A DNA stretch of 5,435 bases from Bacteroidales bacterium (GTDB taxonomy: Bacteria; Bacteroidota; Bacteroidia; Bacteroidales; VadinHA17), in assembly GCA_015486475.1 (NCBI GenBank), contig WFRO01000390.1, forward strand, positions 1-5,435. Direction: 5' to 3'. How positions within the stretch are numbered: position 1 is the stretch's first letter; every line of letters starts with the position of its first letter. Positions 5,313 through 5,435 of this stretch are shown piece after piece. The notes beneath the pieces are model-generated. The model saw only the letters and a program-made list of their open reading frames with translations, searched no databases and was not told the DNA's origin. The position numbers and the translations under genes were made by a program.

Positions 5313-5432
5313 ATGAGCATGAGGAAACTTTCAATTCTGGCAGGTCTGGTCCTGTTTTTTTCGGTGGAAGCCGTTGCGGCGAACTATTATTGTGATCCCG
5401 TGAACGGCAGCATGGCCTCGCCGGCGACGTAA
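5313..5432 (+). CDS. Secreted protein N-terminus, frame interrupted near window edge
   Basis: The ATG at 5313 opens a 39-codon frame encoding a clear Sec signal peptide: SMRK basic start, hydrophobic LSILAGLVLFF, then SVEAVAA with likely cleavage after Ala22 or Ala23. The mature part begins NYYCDPVNGSMASP and stops at TAA 5430-5432. The YYxDPxNGS pattern right after a signal peptide is typical of extracellular right-handed beta-helix and polysaccharide-lyase-like proteins of Bacteroidota, usually several hundred residues long. A good promoter precedes it and the start is well placed. The early stop may be a true nonsense or frameshift mutation, or a one-base error at the sequence end: shifted by one base after Pro37 the bases read Gly-Asp-Val-Asn and the frame stays open. 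A second ATG at 5319 is an equally possible start. The functional class is tentative. Confidence 0.55.
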   Translation: MSMRKLSILAGLVLFFSVEAVAANYYCDPVNGSMASPAT

Positions 5433-5435
5433 ACG

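Noticed and set aside
5200..5334. 45-residue N-terminal extension of RhaT from 5334
   Set aside because: The extension crosses the predicted rhaT promoter and the start of the divergent gene, and RhaT homologues begin near MNPLLGIF.

Overview
The window looks like a metabolic locus from a member of the Bacteroidota, probably Bacteroidales with fairly GC-rich coding DNA. Three things point there: matches to the Bacteroidota promoter pattern (TAnnTTTG at -7, TTTG at -33), A-rich rather than Shine-Dalgarno-like leaders, and a lipoprotein-type secreted hydrolase beside sugar catabolism genes. The genus cannot be fixed from sequence alone.

Layout. Positions 1-354 hold no gene; they are a mosaic of short repeats (7-nt tandem repeats, a 17-bp-arm inverted repeat, and a 22/26-nt TAATTTC array with a 70-bp higher-order duplication) running almost to the start of rhaA. 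Next come rhaA (L-rhamnose isomerase, 355-1617, +), a 171-bp regulatory-looking gap with a 12-bp tandem repeat ending in a 22-bp perfect palindrome, and a predicted lipoprotein alpha/beta-hydrolase of the acetylxylan-esterase type (1789-3039, +). Facing them on the minus strand is a two-gene unit: rhaT (L-rhamnose/H+ symporter, 5199-4153), then a uroporphyrinogen-decarboxylase-superfamily protein (4136-3051) that lacks the haem-enzyme signature. The two blocks converge with 11 bp between stop codons. Upstream of rhaT a compact divergent promoter region leads to the start of a secreted protein (5313-5432, +) whose frame closes after 39 codons, three bases before the window ends.

How it fits together. 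RhaT would import L-rhamnose and RhaA would isomerise it to L-rhamnulose. The kinase and aldolase steps (rhaB, rhaD or equivalents) are not in the window. The exported esterase could deacylate rhamnose-containing glycans such as pectic rhamnogalacturonan, and the truncated secreted ORF begins like extracellular right-handed beta-helix or polysaccharide lyase proteins. The UroD-like protein is the least explained member. Its H-x-C motif and its place directly behind rhaT suggest methyl-group or other small-molecule chemistry linked to rhamnose rather than haem synthesis; this is inference.

No tRNA, rRNA, CRISPR array, insertion sequence or phage gene was seen. The most unusual material is non-coding: the layered repeat region before rhaA and the 12-bp repeat/palindrome array before the esterase.
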